Below are positions 17,437 to 24,996 of a stretch of DNA of 58,532 bases, in pieces; within the stretch, counting starts at the first letter, position 1, and each line of letters begins with the position of its first letter. Both the position numbers and the translations under genes were made by a program. Source of the stretch: an uncultured Bacteroides sp. (GTDB lineage: Bacteria > Bacteroidota > Bacteroidia > Bacteroidales > Bacteroidaceae); assembly GCA_905198575.1 (NCBI GenBank), contig CAJKDC010000006.1, positions 1 to 58,532 of the forward strand, written 5' to 3'. Below the pieces are notes generated by a model that was given only the letters and a program-made list of their open reading frames with translations, ran no database searches and was not told the DNA's origin.

Positions 17437-17610
17437 TCAAAGTTTCTTGGCCTGATTTGTTTTCAGCAAGAATAGTTTCGGTGACTCTCCCAGCACTTGC
17501 TTAAACACTCTGTTGAAACTGTTTGGGCTGCTGAAACCTGTTTCATAGGCAATTTCCTGAATCGTTCTTCCGCCATCGGTCAACAATTCGATTGCCCGCA
17601 TAATCCGCAG
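17437..17610 (-). pseudogene. C-terminal remnant of an AraC-family transcriptional regulator
   Basis: Reading leftward to the stop at 17437-17439, about 57 residues are an AraC helix-turn-helix tail: RIMRAIELLTDGGRTIQEIA, then YETGFSSPNSFNRVFKQVLG, then ESPKLFLLKTNQAKKL. This is the second HTH of the AraC domain with its usual GFSSPxxFxRxFK signature. The upstream four-fifths of the gene (sensor and first HTH) is missing. The homology stops near 17610, where sequence resembling the end of an unrelated membrane protein begins on the other strand. No start codon or promoter serves it, so it is probably dead. It is not listed as a gene by length alone; I found it by translating the gap. Confidence 0.75.
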
Positions 17611-17613
17611 ATA

Positions 17614-17844
17614 ATGGTAAAAGAATGGATGCCTAATGTTTCTATTCAGGAATTATACGCTCAGGTTACTACCCAGACTCTGCTTACCAGCCTTAAGGAA
17701 TTATTCGGAGTAGTTTGTATAATAGGAACAGCCTTTCTGGTTGTTCTAGTGGGACAAAAATTATGGCGGAAACTGCTGGCACTCGTAAGGATGCATCTCC
17801 AAAAAAGTTTTCATGTTATAAAAAACAGTAATCCGCCGGTTTGA
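17614..17844 (+). pseudogene. C-terminal remnant of a membrane transporter (possibly MFS/EmrB-type)
   Basis: The plus-strand frame ending at 17844 has, from the Met at 17614, a segment VSIQELYAQVTTQTLLTSLK, then one hydrophobic helix LFGVVCIIGTAFLVVLVGQ, and a basic tail. This looks like the last transmembrane helix and cytoplasmic end of a multi-pass transporter, most like DHA2-type major facilitator proteins in Bacteroides. The family call is tentative. The frame stays open upstream to 17497, but there it runs antisense through the AraC remnant, so the longer reading is not meaningful. It may be a decayed regulator-transporter pair that lost its middle by deletion. Its end converges on rnhA. 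Confidence 0.5.
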
Positions 17845-17848
17845 GAAG

Positions 17849-18478
17849 TTACTTCCTGCCAAAATCGGCAGGAACTTCTCCCCACAGCTGAGTTTCCCAC
17901 TTCCGTAAAGGTGTTGTATACGAATTCTCTCGCAACCATTTCTCAGCTCGTTCTATCAGTTGAAAAAGTTCTTCTGTTTTAGCTGTACGCTCCAGTTTTG
18001 TCTTACATTTCTTCTGTTGCACCCAGTTTAAAGCATTCCGGCTGTCCGAATAAATCGGCATATCAATTCCTTTCTGCTTCATCAGAGCCAATCCATGCAC
18101 GATAGCAAGAAATTCACCGATATTGTTCGTGCCATACACTGGGCCAAAATGAAATACTTCTTGTCCGGTCAATAAATAAACACCCCGGTATTCCATAGGT
18201 CCCGGATTACCACTACACGCCGCATCCACAGCCAAGCAATTCAAATCAAAGTTTTCAGGAATTTTCTGTTCTTCCGGTCTTACTTTCAAACTATTGCCTC
18301 GCGTCAGGCAAGCATGAGCCGGACTATTAAAAGCTACCTCAGCTTCCTCACGTGTAGGAAACGATTTATACACCGCTCCTTTATAATTCTTTATTTGCAA
18401 CTGGCATTCTGTCCACGAATCGTAGATTCCAGGAATTACTCCCTTCCATACCACATAATATTTTTGTTGTTTTGCCAT
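17849..18478 (-). CDS. rnhA: Ribonuclease HI with N-terminal viroplasmin domain
   Basis: A 209-residue RNase H that degrades the RNA strand of RNA-DNA hybrids. Residues 4-50 are a viroplasmin (hybrid-binding) domain: KYYVVWKGVIPGIYDSW and YKSFPTREEAEVAF. The type 1 RNase H domain follows with catalytic Asp in AVDAACSGNPGP, Glu in NNIGEFLAIVHGL and Asp in YSDSRNALNWV. The last acidic residue is probably the Asp of VPADFGRK. This eukaryote-like domain order is common in Bacteroidetes. The gene ends 5 nt from the transporter remnant and shows no strong TAnnTTTG box upstream. Confidence 0.92.
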   Translation of the reverse strand: MAKQQKYYVVWKGVIPGIYDSWTECQLQIKNYKGAVYKSFPTREEAEVAFNSPAHACLTRGNSLKVRPEEQKIPENFDLNCLAVDAACSGNPGPMEYRGVYLLTGQEVFHFGPVYGTNNIGEFLAIVHGLALMKQKGIDMPIYSDSRNALNWVQQKKCKTKLERTAKTEELFQLIERAEKWLRENSYTTPLRKWETQLWGEVPADFGRK

Positions 18479-18577
18479 ATACCGATATAAAATTACACAG
18501 ATTCACTCAAAATAACTCACAATAGTATCCGAATGAATCTGTGTAAAGAAAATCAATAGTACAAATATGCTATTTTA

Positions 18578-20395
18578 TTACATACGTTCAGGAACTTCGA
18601 TACCCAACAGTCCCATGGCAAGTTTTACTACCTTACCTACATTTTGACTCAATGCAAGACGGAAGACCTTGATAGCTTCGTTTTCTTCACGCAAAATGCT
18701 GAAATCATGATAGAACTGATTATATTCTTTCACTAAATCGTAAGCATAGTTTGCCAAAATAGACGGGTTATAATCCGAACCAGCTTGTTTAACTACATTG
18801 GTAAAGTCGGCCAACATCTGTATCAGACCTTCTTCCTTAGTGCTCAATTCAATACCTGTAGGAATAACCTGTGGTACAGAAATACCTGCCTCAGCAGCCT
18901 TACGCAAAATAGACTGGATACGAGCATATGTATATTGGATAAACGGACCTGTATTACCGTTGAAGTCGATTGATTCTTTCGGATTGAAAGTCATATTCTT
19001 TCTGGCATCTACTTTCAAGATAAAATATTTCAATGCACCAAGACCTACAATACGAGCGATATTATCAGCTTCTTCCTGTGTCAGGCCATCCAGTTTACCC
19101 AGTTCGTTACTGGTTTCCTTAGCTGTTTCAATCATAGCTTCCATCAAGTCGTCAGCATCTACTACTGTACCTTCACGACTCTTCATCTTACCTTCCGGCA
19201 ATTCCACCATACCATATGAGAAGTGTACCAAATCCTTGCCCCACTCAAAGCCCAGTTTATCAAGCAAGATAGAAAGTACCTGGAAGTGATAATTTTGTTC
19301 GTTTCCTACCACATAAATCATCTTATTGATTGGATAGTCCTGGAAACGCAATTTAGCTGTACCAATATCCTGTGTCATATACACCGAAGTACCATCACCA
19401 CGCAACAACAGTTTATGGTCAAGGCCTTCAGCTGTCAGATCAGCCCATACAGAACCATCTTCCTTACGATAGAAGAAACCTTTTTCCAGACCTTCCATCA
19501 CCTTTTCCTTACCTTCCAGATAGGTATCCGATTCATAGTATATCTTATCGAAACTTACTCCCATCATCTTGTAAGTTTCGTCAAATCCAGCATATACCCA
19601 GTCATTCATTGTCTTCCACAACTTACGCACTTCAGGGTCATTAGCTTCCCATTTACGCAACATTTCACGAGCTTCCAGCATCAACGGTGATTCTGCTTCT
19701 GCTTTTGCTTTAGCTTCTTCTTCACCCATGCCTTCAGCCTGGAATTTAGCCATCAGTTCTTTCATTTCAGCCTTATAGTGCTTATCGAAAGCTACATAAT
19801 AATCACCAATCAGATGGTCACCCTTTTTGCCAGATGATTCCGGAGTTTCCCCGTTACCATACTTCAGCCAAGCCAGCATAGATTTACAAATATGGATACC
19901 ACGGTCGTTCACAATATTTGTTTTCACAACCTTGTTTCCATTTGCAGCCATCACATTAGCCAGTGCATTACCCAGCAGGTTATTGCGCACATGTCCCAAG
20001 TGCAACGGTTTGTTTGTATTAGGCGAAGAATATTCAATCATTACCAGTGGTGCATTCTCGTCAGCACGACAGATTCCCCATTCCGCATCCGCATGAATTG
20101 CATTCAGCAAGCCAATCCATTCATCCGATGCCACTGTCAAGTTCAGGAATCCCTTTATTACATTGAATCCAGCCACAGCCGGTTCATGCTGTTTCAGGTA
20201 TTCACCAATTTCCTGTGCAGTCTGTTCCGGTCCCTTCTTCGACATTTTCAGGAACGGAAATACCACCAGTGTAAGATGGCCTTCAAACTCCTTCTTGGTT
20301 TTCTGCAACTGTATCATCTTGGCAGGTACTTCCTGGCCGTACAGTTCCTTAATGCCGTTCATTACGGCTGCAGTCAGTTTATCTTCAATCTTCAT
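18578..20395 (-). CDS. argS: Arginyl-tRNA synthetase
   Basis: A class I synthetase charging tRNA-Arg, 605 residues. The N-terminal additional domain covers about residues 1-100. The HIGH-type motif HLGH is at 132-135 within SSPNTNKPLHLGHVRNN. MTQDIGTA and VGNEQNYHFQ mark the Rossmann core, GKMKSREGTVV sits at the KMSKS position, and a DALR anticodon-binding domain ends ...MGLLGIEVPERM. All expected elements are present. It is monocistronic, with a TATCTTTG box 40 nt upstream. Confidence 0.98.
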   Translation of the reverse strand: MKIEDKLTAAVMNGIKELYGQEVPAKMIQLQKTKKEFEGHLTLVVFPFLKMSKKGPEQTAQEIGEYLKQHEPAVAGFNVIKGFLNLTVASDEWIGLLNAIHADAEWGICRADENAPLVMIEYSSPNTNKPLHLGHVRNNLLGNALANVMAANGNKVVKTNIVNDRGIHICKSMLAWLKYGNGETPESSGKKGDHLIGDYYVAFDKHYKAEMKELMAKFQAEGMGEEEAKAKAEAESPLMLEAREMLRKWEANDPEVRKLWKTMNDWVYAGFDETYKMMGVSFDKIYYESDTYLEGKEKVMEGLEKGFFYRKEDGSVWADLTAEGLDHKLLLRGDGTSVYMTQDIGTAKLRFQDYPINKMIYVVGNEQNYHFQVLSILLDKLGFEWGKDLVHFSYGMVELPEGKMKSREGTVVDADDLMEAMIETAKETSNELGKLDGLTQEEADNIARIVGLGALKYFILKVDARKNMTFNPKESIDFNGNTGPFIQYTYARIQSILRKAAEAGISVPQVIPTGIELSTKEEGLIQMLADFTNVVKQAGSDYNPSILANYAYDLVKEYNQFYHDFSILREENEAIKVFRLALSQNVGKVVKLAMGLLGIEVPERM

Positions 20396-20434
20396 GAATA
20401 TTGGTAATTATTTGTTTAATCAATTTTATGAGTA

Positions 20435-20442
20435 CAAAGATA
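20435..20442 (-). promoter_or_regulatory. -7 promoter element TATCTTTG for argS
   Basis: An exact minus-strand TAnnTTTG match, 40 nt before the argS start. Confidence 0.55.
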
Positions 20443-20485
20443 CGTAAAATTTCTCATTAAAAGCTCAAGAGATTACATTTGCGAT

Positions 20486-21715
20486 TTATAAATACACCAA
20501 TTTTGAAAGCTGATTTTCACAGAATTTCTCATTGGCTATTTCTAGCAGTTCTTTGCCGGTAAGTGCTTCTATTCGCTTAAAAATTTCCTCCTTTTCTTCA
20601 TAGCGGTTATAATGCAAGAAACATTTACCCATATCTAAAGCATTATTTTCGAAATTATCACTTACCACTCCTATTTGACCGATAATTTGTTTCTTGGCAG
20701 CTGTAAGTTGTGCAGTTGTAAGCTCTTTCCGACACAGCAGATTCAGTTCCTTATGTACTAGTTCCATACAATGATCAGCATCATCTGTGTCACATCCCAA
20801 ATAAATACAGAAAGTACCGGTATCAGTATACGAAGTCAAGTTCGATTCTACCGTATACACCAACCCTCTACGTTCACGCAATGACACATTCAGACGACTG
20901 TTCATACCCGGACCACCCAATATATTGTTCAACAGATAAAGACCGGTCCTTTTTTCATCATCTGCCAGATAACCTCTACCTCCCAACATAACATGTGCCT
21001 GGTGTGTATCTTTTTTTACAGTACGGCTAGTGGGAATATATGGTAACGGTTGGCGACGTATATGTTCAGCCAACGAATAAGGAATATCGGCTACAGCTTT
21101 TTCTACAGTCTTCACTACCCGCTTAAAATCAATATCTCCCTGTACAAAGAAAACCATATTGGTAGGATGATAATAACGACTCACAAAGCGTAACACATCT
21201 TCCTGTCGGAAACCTCGCAGCTGTTCGGGATTACCCAGAATATTCCTTCCCAACGGATGATTTGGGAAAATCATTTCTTCAAAATCATCAAATATCAATT
21301 CAGAAGGAGAATCTTCATAACTCTGTATCTCGTCGATAATGACTTCCACCTCCTTTTCCATCTCACGCGCAGGAAAGTTGCTGTGAAACACAATGTCGGC
21401 CAGCAAGTCTACAGCACGCGCAAAGTGTTCTTTCAGAAAAGCACTGTAGATGACGGTTTCTTCTTTATTGGTGTATGCATTCAAGTCTCCTCCCACATTT
21501 TCCATACGGTTGAGTATATGCCATGCCTTCCTGCGGACGGTCCCCTTAAAAATAAGGTGTTCCACACAGTGTGCCATACCTTGCTCGTCCGGGAATTCAT
21601 CCCGCGTACCGGCATCAATGGCAAAGCCGCAATAGGCTACAGGGGTAGGACTGCCGGCATGGATAATACGCAGGCCATTGGACAACGTACAGGTATTGAA
21701 GGACTTCATTTGCAT
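20486..21715 (-). CDS. M16 family zinc metallopeptidase
   Basis: A 409-residue pitrilysin/insulinase-type peptidase. The inverted zinc motif HCVEH is at 49-53, with the downstream Glu of VEVIIDEIQSYEDSP as third ligand. The second half has the inactive M16C domain with MLGGRGYLADDEKRTGLYLLN and the R/Y-containing RERRGLVYTVESN. It resembles the processing-peptidase-like single proteins common in bacteria. I see no signal peptide, so it is probably cytosolic. It has an unusually good promoter (TTTG-N20-TAACTTTG). A second Met two codons downstream could also be used. Confidence 0.92.
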   Translation of the reverse strand: MQMKSFNTCTLSNGLRIIHAGSPTPVAYCGFAIDAGTRDEFPDEQGMAHCVEHLIFKGTVRRKAWHILNRMENVGGDLNAYTNKEETVIYSAFLKEHFARAVDLLADIVFHSNFPAREMEKEVEVIIDEIQSYEDSPSELIFDDFEEMIFPNHPLGRNILGNPEQLRGFRQEDVLRFVSRYYHPTNMVFFVQGDIDFKRVVKTVEKAVADIPYSLAEHIRRQPLPYIPTSRTVKKDTHQAHVMLGGRGYLADDEKRTGLYLLNNILGGPGMNSRLNVSLRERRGLVYTVESNLTSYTDTGTFCIYLGCDTDDADHCMELVHKELNLLCRKELTTAQLTAAKKQIIGQIGVVSDNFENNALDMGKCFLHYNRYEEKEEIFKRIEALTGKELLEIANEKFCENQLSKLVYL

Positions 21716-21735
21716 TTTCTTTTTTTATTTTCGAG

Positions 21736-21767
21736 CAAAGTTACGCTTTGTTTACGACTTGACCAAA
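21736..21767 (-). promoter_or_regulatory. Promoter with -33 TTTG and -7 TAACTTTG for the M16 peptidase gene
   Basis: On the minus strand TTTG (21767-21764), a 20-nt spacer and TAACTTTG (21743-21736) match both halves of the Bacteroides promoter consensus. The box ends 20 nt before the start codon. Confidence 0.7.
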
Positions 21768-21813
21768 CGTAAAAAAGAAAGATAGCATTAGCTCTTTCAC
21801 CAAAGAAATACAT

Positions 21814-21821
21814 TATCTTTG
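21814..21821 (+). promoter_or_regulatory. -7 promoter element TATCTTTG for the galactofuranosyltransferase-like GT2
   Basis: An exact TAnnTTTG match 49 nt before the GT2 start, divergent from the M16 promoter. Confidence 0.6.
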
Positions 21822-21870
21822 CTGTCAACATAGAATATTTTCAGAAATTAAAAAAGATTTTGCCTGCATC

Positions 21871-22779
21871 ATGAAAGTTAACTGCGTAATAGTGACTTAC
21901 AATCGCTTGAGCCTTCTAAAAGAATGTTTGGAAGCTGTGAAACAACAAACATTTCCGATAAATCAGACTATCATCGTAGACAATTGTTCGACTGACGAAA
22001 CCGGTGATTTTCTGAAACAGTTCGAAAACGAAGAAAACATCCAAGTAATCCGGACAGAAAAAAACATTGGCGGCGCTGGAGGCTTTTCATTAGGATTAAA
22101 ATCAGCCGTAATGGAAGGATGCGACTTTACCTGGTTGATGGATGACGATACTATCCCTACTCCTACCGCCTTAGAAGAACTGATAAAAGTCGCTGCCGAG
22201 CATCCAAATACAGGTTTTGTATGTAGCCGGGTAAACTGGACCAATGGTGAAGAGCATATCATGAACCGCCCCAATCTGTTCAATAATGAGATACTAAAGA
22301 ATAAACAGCGTATACCTGCTGTACATCCTTGCCGTACCTGCTCTTTTGTTTCTGTACTCATCAACTCTACAGCCGTCTACCGACTAGGATTACCTATAAA
22401 AGAATTTTTCATTTGGTGTGATGATATCGAATATACCGAACGTATTTCAAAGAGCGGCTACCCTTGCTACTATACAGATCATAGTATTGCCCTACATAAA
22501 ACAGCAGTCAATTATTTTCCGTCCATCGACAAGGCACCAGCTTCCATGGCAACCCGGTTTTATTATCAAGCACGAAACACCTCATATCTTAAACGAAAAT
22601 CAACTTCCAACCGGATTTTCTTCTATCTGGCTATCCTCAATAAATACAGGGTCTATAAACATAAACTGAACAAACGCACCGATGGCGACAAAAAAGCCTT
22701 CTTAGATGCCGTTAAAAGAGGATGTAAGGACGGACTCACGTTTAATCCTCAAATAGAATACATAGAACAAAAAAAGTAG
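21871..22779 (+). CDS. GT2 glycosyltransferase, GlfT2-like (probable galactofuranosyltransferase)
   Basis: A 302-residue inverting GT-A transferase: VNCVIVTYNRLSLLKECL, VDNCSTDETGDFL, the extended NIGGAGGFSLGLK segment, and WLMDDDTIPTP with the metal-binding DDD. FIWCDDIEYTERISKSGY and ALHKTAVN follow. The GGAGGF plus DDD arrangement is seen in GlfT2-like transferases using UDP-galactofuranose. The facing gene is UDP-galactopyranose mutase, which makes that donor, so a galactofuranosyl role is a reasonable inference, but other donors are possible. It resembles the GT2 at 26.9-27.8 kb. The stop codon lies within the terminator stem. Confidence 0.82.
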   Translation: MKVNCVIVTYNRLSLLKECLEAVKQQTFPINQTIIVDNCSTDETGDFLKQFENEENIQVIRTEKNIGGAGGFSLGLKSAVMEGCDFTWLMDDDTIPTPTALEELIKVAAEHPNTGFVCSRVNWTNGEEHIMNRPNLFNNEILKNKQRIPAVHPCRTCSFVSVLINSTAVYRLGLPIKEFFIWCDDIEYTERISKSGYPCYYTDHSIALHKTAVNYFPSIDKAPASMATRFYYQARNTSYLKRKSTSNRIFFYLAILNKYRVYKHKLNKRTDGDKKAFLDAVKRGCKDGLTFNPQIEYIEQKK

Positions 22780-22801
22780 AAGCCAGAAGCTTCTACTTTT
22801 T
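22771..22801. terminator. Bidirectional terminator, 13-bp stem, between GT2 and glf
   Basis: AAAAAGTAGAAGC (22771-22783) pairs exactly with GCTTCTACTTTTT (22789-22801) across a 5-nt loop. The stop codon TAG of the GT2 is part of the left arm. T-runs flank it in both directions. Confidence 0.8.
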
Positions 22802-22818
22802 TATCTACAAACAGTTTT

Positions 22819-23922
22819 TTATTCAATACTCCTCCATAACGACAAAGCTGCCTCTACCGTATCATCCATGTCAGCATAGCGATACGACCCTAGTCTGCCG
22901 CCAAAGTACACATTATGCAACAGACGGGCTTCATCCATATATTTTTTTAGCAGCTCCATATTTCGCTCGTCATTCACCGGATAGTAAGGTTCTTTCCCTA
23001 ATTCGTAATTATCCGGATACTCATATGTCACCACGGTTTTAGGTTGTGTTCCAAACTCAAAATGTTTGTGCTCTATCACACGAGTATAAGGAATTTCACG
23101 TTCTGTATAGTTTATCACAGCATTTCCCTGAAAGTCCGGTGTATCAAGTATCCGATGTTCGAAACGCAAACTACGGTATTCCAACCGGCCGTATTTATAA
23201 TCGAAGTATTCATCAATACAACCAGTGAAAAGTACCTTGTCAGCCATCGCTTCCAATTCGCTGCGACATTCAAAGAAATTAGTATTCAAACGTATTTCCA
23301 CACCTTCCAATAATCTTTCAATCAAAACATTGTACCCTCCCTTTGGGATACCCTGATAAGAGTCATTAAAATAATTATTATCATACACAAAGCGGAAAGG
23401 AACCCGACGTATGATAAAAGCAGGTAACTCACAAGCCGAACGATTCCATTGCTTTTCAGTATATCCTTTTATCAGTTTTAAATATATATCCTTACCACAA
23501 AGCTTCAAAGCCTGTTCCTCCAAATTTGCAGGCTCTTCTATATCTCTATATTCAGCCCGCTGTTCTTCTATTTTTTGCCGGGCCTCATCGGGTGTCCTTA
23601 CTCCCCAAAGCTGATAAAAAGTATGCATATTGAACGGAAGCGAATAAAGCTGTCCTTTGTAATAAGCCAACGGTGAATTAGTAAAACGGTTGAATTCTAC
23701 CTGTGCGTTCACATAGTCCCAAACTTGCCTGTTGCTAGTATGAAAAATATGCGCTCCATACTGATGTACGTTTATATCTTCTATCTTCGAACAATAAATA
23801 TTGCCTCCAATATGGTTTCTACGGTCTATAACCAGACATTTCTTGCCTGCCTTACAAGCTTCATGCGCAAAAACCGCACCAAACAGTCCTGCGCCTACTA
23901 TCAGATAATCGTATTTATTCAT
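22819..23922 (-). CDS. glf: UDP-galactopyranose mutase
   Basis: A 367-residue flavoenzyme that interconverts UDP-galactopyranose and UDP-galactofuranose in the cytosol. The FAD-binding N-terminus is YLIVGAGLFGAVFAHEA, followed by NHIGGNIY and QYGAHIFHTSNRQVWDYV. LIKGYTEKQWNRSACELP and the C-terminal GRLGSYRYADMDDTVEAAL complete the typical Glf sequence. It is cotranscribed 28 nt behind the LpxL-type acyltransferase and faces a GlfT2-like transferase. Together they imply galactofuranose in the cell-surface glycan. Confidence 0.96.
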   Translation of the reverse strand: MNKYDYLIVGAGLFGAVFAHEACKAGKKCLVIDRRNHIGGNIYCSKIEDINVHQYGAHIFHTSNRQVWDYVNAQVEFNRFTNSPLAYYKGQLYSLPFNMHTFYQLWGVRTPDEARQKIEEQRAEYRDIEEPANLEEQALKLCGKDIYLKLIKGYTEKQWNRSACELPAFIIRRVPFRFVYDNNYFNDSYQGIPKGGYNVLIERLLEGVEIRLNTNFFECRSELEAMADKVLFTGCIDEYFDYKYGRLEYRSLRFEHRILDTPDFQGNAVINYTEREIPYTRVIEHKHFEFGTQPKTVVTYEYPDNYELGKEPYYPVNDERNMELLKKYMDEARLLHNVYFGGRLGSYRYADMDDTVEAALSLWRSIE

Positions 23923-23950
23923 AAGTCGATATTTTTTAGTCAGTATGTAT

Positions 23951-24871
23951 TTAGCAAGCCGAATTACCTTCTTCCTGCTGTCTCCTCAACCACTCTTCCT
24001 TGGTGCGTTTCCAACGCTTATGCGACCACAGCCAGTAGGCCGGTTCCTCACGTATCTGCTCTTCCAAACAGGCAGCATAACGGTCCGTCAGTTCATAATC
24101 AGGTATTTCATTGGGGTGCAAGCTCAAGCATTTCAGCTCACCGTGATAATATCCACGCTTCACCCGCTTCAATTCCAGATAATAAATTGCTGCATCCAAC
24201 TGCTTGCCGATGCGTTCCGTCCCGATAAAGAACGAAGTATCATGGTTAAGAAACCAGGTCCAGTGATGCATACTTTCCCATTTGGGCGACTGGTCGGCTA
24301 TAAAACCCACAGCCACGGGCTTATCTCCCTTTCGAAGTTGTATCAGCCGTCGCAATGTTTCCTTCATAGCAATGGATTCACCGCCAAACTGTCCCCGCAG
24401 TCGCAAAAACAACTTATTGAAAGACTTGTTGTAAATAGGATGGTAAATCTGCCCACAATGCATATCTTCCAGCCAATAACTCAGTGAAGCTACATACTCC
24501 CAGTTACAATAATGTCCCAAATAAATGAAACACATCTTCTTATTTTCCCGCTGCATGGCCTGACGCATCTCTTCTACACCACCAAAGGTCATCCGTCGCA
24601 TCATTTCTTTTTTGGAAATGGAAAATAATTTAATGGTTTCCACAACATAGTCACAAAAAAAATGATAAAATTCCTTCTCCGTATACAATAACTCTTCATC
24701 CGTTTCTCCGTAAAAAACCTCCTTCAGATTCTGATGTACTACTTTGCGCCGGTACCGAATGAGATAAAAGCAGGGATAAAAGAGTAAATCAGACAAGACA
24801 TACAATACTCGTAACGGCAACAGTGACAGCAGATACCAGAAGAAAAAGACAATATAATAGACAATATTCAT
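23951..24871 (-). CDS. Lipid A biosynthesis acyltransferase (LpxL/HtrB family)
   Basis: A 306-residue inner-membrane acyltransferase with one N-terminal hydrophobic anchor (VYYIVFFFWYLLSLLPLRVLY). The HX4E catalytic motif is in YLGHYCNWEYVASL (about residue 125). FIADQSPKW and the basic segment before RWKRTKEEW are also visible. The family adds secondary acyl chains to Kdo-lipid IVA (or to related lipids). I start at the Met giving MNIVYYI (24871), the usual family start. Another ATG at 24883 would add four residues. It heads an operon with glf and is divergent from an MsbA-like exporter. Confidence 0.87.
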   Translation of the reverse strand: MNIVYYIVFFFWYLLSLLPLRVLYVLSDLLFYPCFYLIRYRRKVVHQNLKEVFYGETDEELLYTEKEFYHFFCDYVVETIKLFSISKKEMMRRMTFGGVEEMRQAMQRENKKMCFIYLGHYCNWEYVASLSYWLEDMHCGQIYHPIYNKSFNKLFLRLRGQFGGESIAMKETLRRLIQLRKGDKPVAVGFIADQSPKWESMHHWTWFLNHDTSFFIGTERIGKQLDAAIYYLELKRVKRGYYHGELKCLSLHPNEIPDYELTDRYAACLEEQIREEPAYWLWSHKRWKRTKEEWLRRQQEEGNSAC

Positions 24872-24902
24872 AAGATGATACATTTATAAAAGCTCATTAC
24901 GA

Positions 24903-24910
24903 CAAAACTA
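24903..24910 (-). promoter_or_regulatory. -7 promoter element TAGTTTTG for lpxL-like/glf
   Basis: Minus-strand TAnnTTTG match 31 nt before the ATG at 24871. Confidence 0.45.
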
Positions 24911-24954
24911 CAAAAAAACCTTTAATTCATAACGCCCGTGCGCAGATTTTACGC

Positions 24955-24962
24955 TATATTTG
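24955..24962 (+). promoter_or_regulatory. -7 promoter element TATATTTG for the MsbA-like ABC exporter
   Basis: TAnnTTTG match 34 nt before the exporter start, divergent from the acyltransferase promoter. Confidence 0.55.
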
Positions 24963-24996
24963 TCTCTGACATTATTTATTCATCCATTTATTATCC

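Noticed and set aside
17497..17613. N-terminal extension of the transporter remnant
   Set aside because: The first 39 codons are antisense to the AraC HTH remnant, so they are not transporter sequence.
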